Source of the DNA: Phycisphaerales bacterium
Lineage (GTDB): Bacteria > Planctomycetota > Phycisphaerae > Phycisphaerales > Phycisphaeraceae
Direction: 5' to 3'
Assembly (NCBI GenBank): GCA_012031455.1
Contig: JAAUTM010000055.1
Location: 1 to 7,488, forward strand
DNA length: 7,488 nucleotides
Shown here: positions 4,845 through 7,488 of the stretch, one piece after another
Numbering within the stretch: the stretch's first letter is position 1
Layout: every line of letters begins with the position of its first letter
Notes under the pieces: model-generated
Database searches by the model: none
Seen by the model: the letters and a program-made list of their open reading frames with translations, nothing else
What the model was told of the DNA's origin: nothing
Program-made: the position numbers and the translations under genes

Positions 4845-7488
4845 ATGCAAGCACTCCCATTTTTATTGCTCGCGATTTTCGCACCCCTGCTCTCCGGGGT
4901 GGTTGGGTTGTTGCTACCCAGACGATTGCTGTTGCCCGAGTACTTATTTCCCTGGCCGGCCGGTGACAGCAGTGACCTGCTGGTCGATGCACATGGGCCA
5001 GTACGGGGTTGAGTCCAGCGGAATTGGCAACAGGCCGGGGCACTGATGCAGAACTGGATGCCGACGGTGCAACTGAACATTGCATTGCAACCGGACCGAC
5101 TGGGCCTGTTTTTGCACTGCTGGTGGCAGGGGTGGGGGTGGGCATCACGCTCTATGCCCGTGGCTACTTCGGCAAGGATCACGACAGTCTATATCGCTTT
5201 TATCCCTGTCTGATGCTGTTCATGACCGCCATGCTGGGCGTGGCACTGTCCGACAATTTCATGCTCATGCTGCTGTTCTGGGAAATGACTTCGATCAGTT
5301 CGTTTTTGCTGATCGGCTGGGAACGCGATGATTCAGTGGCAGTAAAAAAAGCGATGCAGGCGTTCATCACCACGGGGCTGGGCGGCCTGGGGCTCATGGG
5401 CGGACTGATCCTGCTGGGTTTGCATACCGATGCCTGGTCATTTTCCGCATTGATGCAGTTGCATGAAGCGGGCAGGCTCACCGCAGACACGCTTACCATC
5501 ACGAGTTTTGTGCTGATCTTTTTGGGAGCAGCGACCAAGAGCGCCCAATGGCCGTGGCATTTCTGGCTACCCGGAGCGATGGCTGCACCAACACCGGTGT
5601 CGGCCTACCTGCACTCGGCAACGATGGTGAAGGCAGGGGTGTATCTCACCGGCAGGCTCTGGCCGATGCTGGCCGATGTGCTGCCGTTGTGGCCATACCT
5701 CATTATTCCGCTGGGTGGTCTGACCATGGTGTACGGGGCGTTTGTCGCATTCCGCAAGACGGACCTCAAGCAGATTTTCGCATATACCACGGTGAGCCAG
5801 CTTGGTTTGCTGATGACGATGTATGGCTTATCGGCCATCGAGTTTGAGCATGAGCCGAATCTGCTTTGGGATGTGACGCAGATTTTGAATCACGCCCTTT
5901 ACAAAGCACCATTGTTCATACTGGCCGGGGCAATCGGGCACGTAGCGCTCACCCGTGAACTGGCGGAGCTGCGCGGACTTTTTCACAAGGGTGGTCAGTT
6001 CAGGTTGATGTCGGTGATCCTGCTACTCGCGGCTTATGCCATGGCTGCCGGGCCGATGACCCTGAGTTTCACCGCCAAGGAACTTTTTTTCTATCAAATC
6101 TGGCATGCTTACGAAGCCACGCATCACCCGGCTTTTTGGGCGCTGATTGCCGCAGGCGTGGCCACGGGTATGTTCAACGTTGGTATTTTCATCAAGCTTT
6201 TGCGCGTGCTGGTGCTGACCAAACCGCACCATGAGATTCAGGGCCACGATGAACCCGACCCGCATCACAGTGAGATCGATGAAAATCAGCGTGCTCAGCA
6301 AGGTCACGCAGCGCACGTGCCGGGTCACGGGCCCCAGTCCGTGGTTCACGCTCATGCTAGCCACGGGGGCAGTGCACACCCATGCGATTCACGCTGGATC
6401 ACATGCCGGGGGCGAACATGAGCACGAAACCGGTTTATGGTCATGGATGCTCTGGCTGCCGGGCCTGGCCCTGGTGCTCTTCCAGTACACCGGCGGGATC
6501 GTGCCGGGGTTGCACACCAAGGTGTTTGGCATCCTCGAACGCCCTGAAAGTCTGAACTACAAGTTCACTTCGCTGGAAAAATTCCCCATGACCTGGGATG
6601 CGTTCCTGCATCCGGGCGTACCGCTTTACATGAGCCTGGCAGCGATAGTTTTGGGCATCATCCTCGGTTTGCGCAAGATTAGCTTTCATGGTTGGGCCGA
6701 CCCGCACGATGGCATTTATCCCGGGTTTTACAACCTGTGCACCAAAGGTGGCGGCAAGGTTTTCGGGCTGATTCAGACCGGTCATGCCTCTGCGTACATC
6801 GCCATGGTCAGCCTGTTCATGGTCGGTCTGTTTGCCTGGTCCATCGGGTTCAACCTCAACAATCTGATCGTACCCCCGGCCATCAGCGCCCAGTGGGTTG
6901 AATTGAGTAATTGGTCGAACATGGTCCCGGCCCTGATATGGACGACCTTTGTCTGTATCACAGCTTTGCTCATGCCGCTGGTGGGTGATCGTCCGACGCG
7001 AGTGCTGGTGTTGGGTGCATGCGGATTTTCCGTGGTGGCGGTGTATTACCTTTACCAGGCCCCGGACCTGGCACTCACGCAGATCAGTATCGAAATCGTG
7101 TCGCTCATCCTGTTTTTATTGGTGCTGAGTTTGCTTCCCAGTGTGCCTGCGAAAAAGGAAATGCAGGTCTTGCCCCGGGCACTCATCGGTATCAGTGTGG
7201 GGTTGGTCGCGTTCTGGCTGACGCTCACAAGTTCACTGGGCACCCAGCCGGCGATGACCGATGCGTTTACCAAGGCCGACGGCAGCCAATTTGCCCACTT
7301 GGGCGAATTCTTCATCCGCAACAGTCGTAAGGGTTATGACACTGCTCACGTCCATGCCCATCAACCAGCCTTGCAAGGCGGCGTGGTGGATCGTGGCGTC
7401 GCGCATGTGACAAGCTTTGGCACCGGTAAAAAAGATGACACCCTGGCTCACGATCCGCATAGCCTGACGCTGCACAAAGGCGGGGGCG
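4845..7488 (+). CDS. mrpA: Mrp-type Na+/H+ antiporter subunit A, partial at right edge, frame broken
   Basis: Large membrane subunit of the multi-subunit Mrp (Mnh/Sha) antiporter, related to NuoL of complex I. The N-terminus MQALPFLLLAIFAPLLSGVV starts at 4845 with AAGGTGA at 4829-4835. The core (5114-6220) has FWEMTSISSFLLIGW, then KSAQWPWHFWLP and APTPVSAYLHSATMVKAG, then DLKQIFAYTTVSQLG, NHALYKAPLFILAGAIGH and FTAKELFF. These include the conserved helix Glu (codon 5282-5284) and Lys residues expected for proton passage. The MrpA-specific C-terminal part follows from about 6420, with YQAPDLALTQISIEIVSLIL near 7048-7110. Joining needs five single-base repairs: missing bases near 4935-4937, 4952-4962, 5037-5040 and 5109-5113, and one extra G in 6365-6369. 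Uncorrected, the first frame stops at 5010-5012 and the core frame at 6419-6421. Two His-rich segments are unusual. The gap from birA (4704-4844) shows no gene; a weak CCTGC/GCAGG hairpin lies at 4784-4799. Confidence 0.93.

Noticed and set aside
7019..7330. Open frame of 103 codons on the + strand
   Set aside because: It is a shifted frame within mrpA; the overlapping frame encodes YQAPDLALTQ and membrane helices typical of MrpA.

Overview
The window most likely comes from a member of the Planctomycetota, perhaps the Phycisphaerae. This is inferred, not proven. The reasons are the moderately high GC content, the gene content, and an intergenic motif at 3668-3690 that resembles repeats I remember from planctomycete intergenic regions. 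All recognisable genes lie on the + strand.

Layout. 1-81 is the tail of rsmE (16S rRNA U1498 methyltransferase). 82-324 is non-coding and holds a large inverted-repeat element. 325-741 is methylmalonyl-CoA epimerase (mce). 780-877 is a second inverted repeat. 931-2504 is a biotin-dependent acyl-CoA carboxyltransferase of the MmdA/PccB family. 2616-3086 is a small single-span membrane protein resembling OadG/MmdD (sodium-pump decarboxylase gamma/delta subunit). 3242-3654 is a biotin carboxyl carrier protein with the EAMKME biotinylation motif. 3655-3915 is non-coding and carries a 44-bp tandem repeat of small hairpins. 3916-4703 is a biotin-protein ligase without a DNA-binding domain. 4845 to the window end is a large Mrp-type Na+/H+ antiporter subunit A, cut off at the right edge.

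How the genes fit together. Mce interconverts (R)- and (S)-methylmalonyl-CoA. The carboxyltransferase, the carrier protein and the OadG-like protein look like three of the four parts of a methylmalonyl-CoA decarboxylase, or of a split propionyl-CoA carboxylase. BirA would attach biotin to the carrier. The membrane subunit OadB/MmdB, which does the sodium pumping, and a biotin carboxylase are both absent here, so the direction of the reaction cannot be settled from this window. The neighbouring Mrp antiporter adds a possible sodium-circuit link.

The most important technical point is that four of the six main genes are broken by single-base frameshifts. I count about ten. Most fall in short homopolymer runs, and all can be repaired by adding or removing one base to give standard family sequence. 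Two of them in the carboxyltransferase cancel each other and leave a silent stretch of wrong residues. This looks like uncorrected sequencing or assembly error rather than gene decay. The coordinates below span the reconstructed genes. I see no RNA gene, CRISPR array, insertion sequence or clear defence or mobile system.
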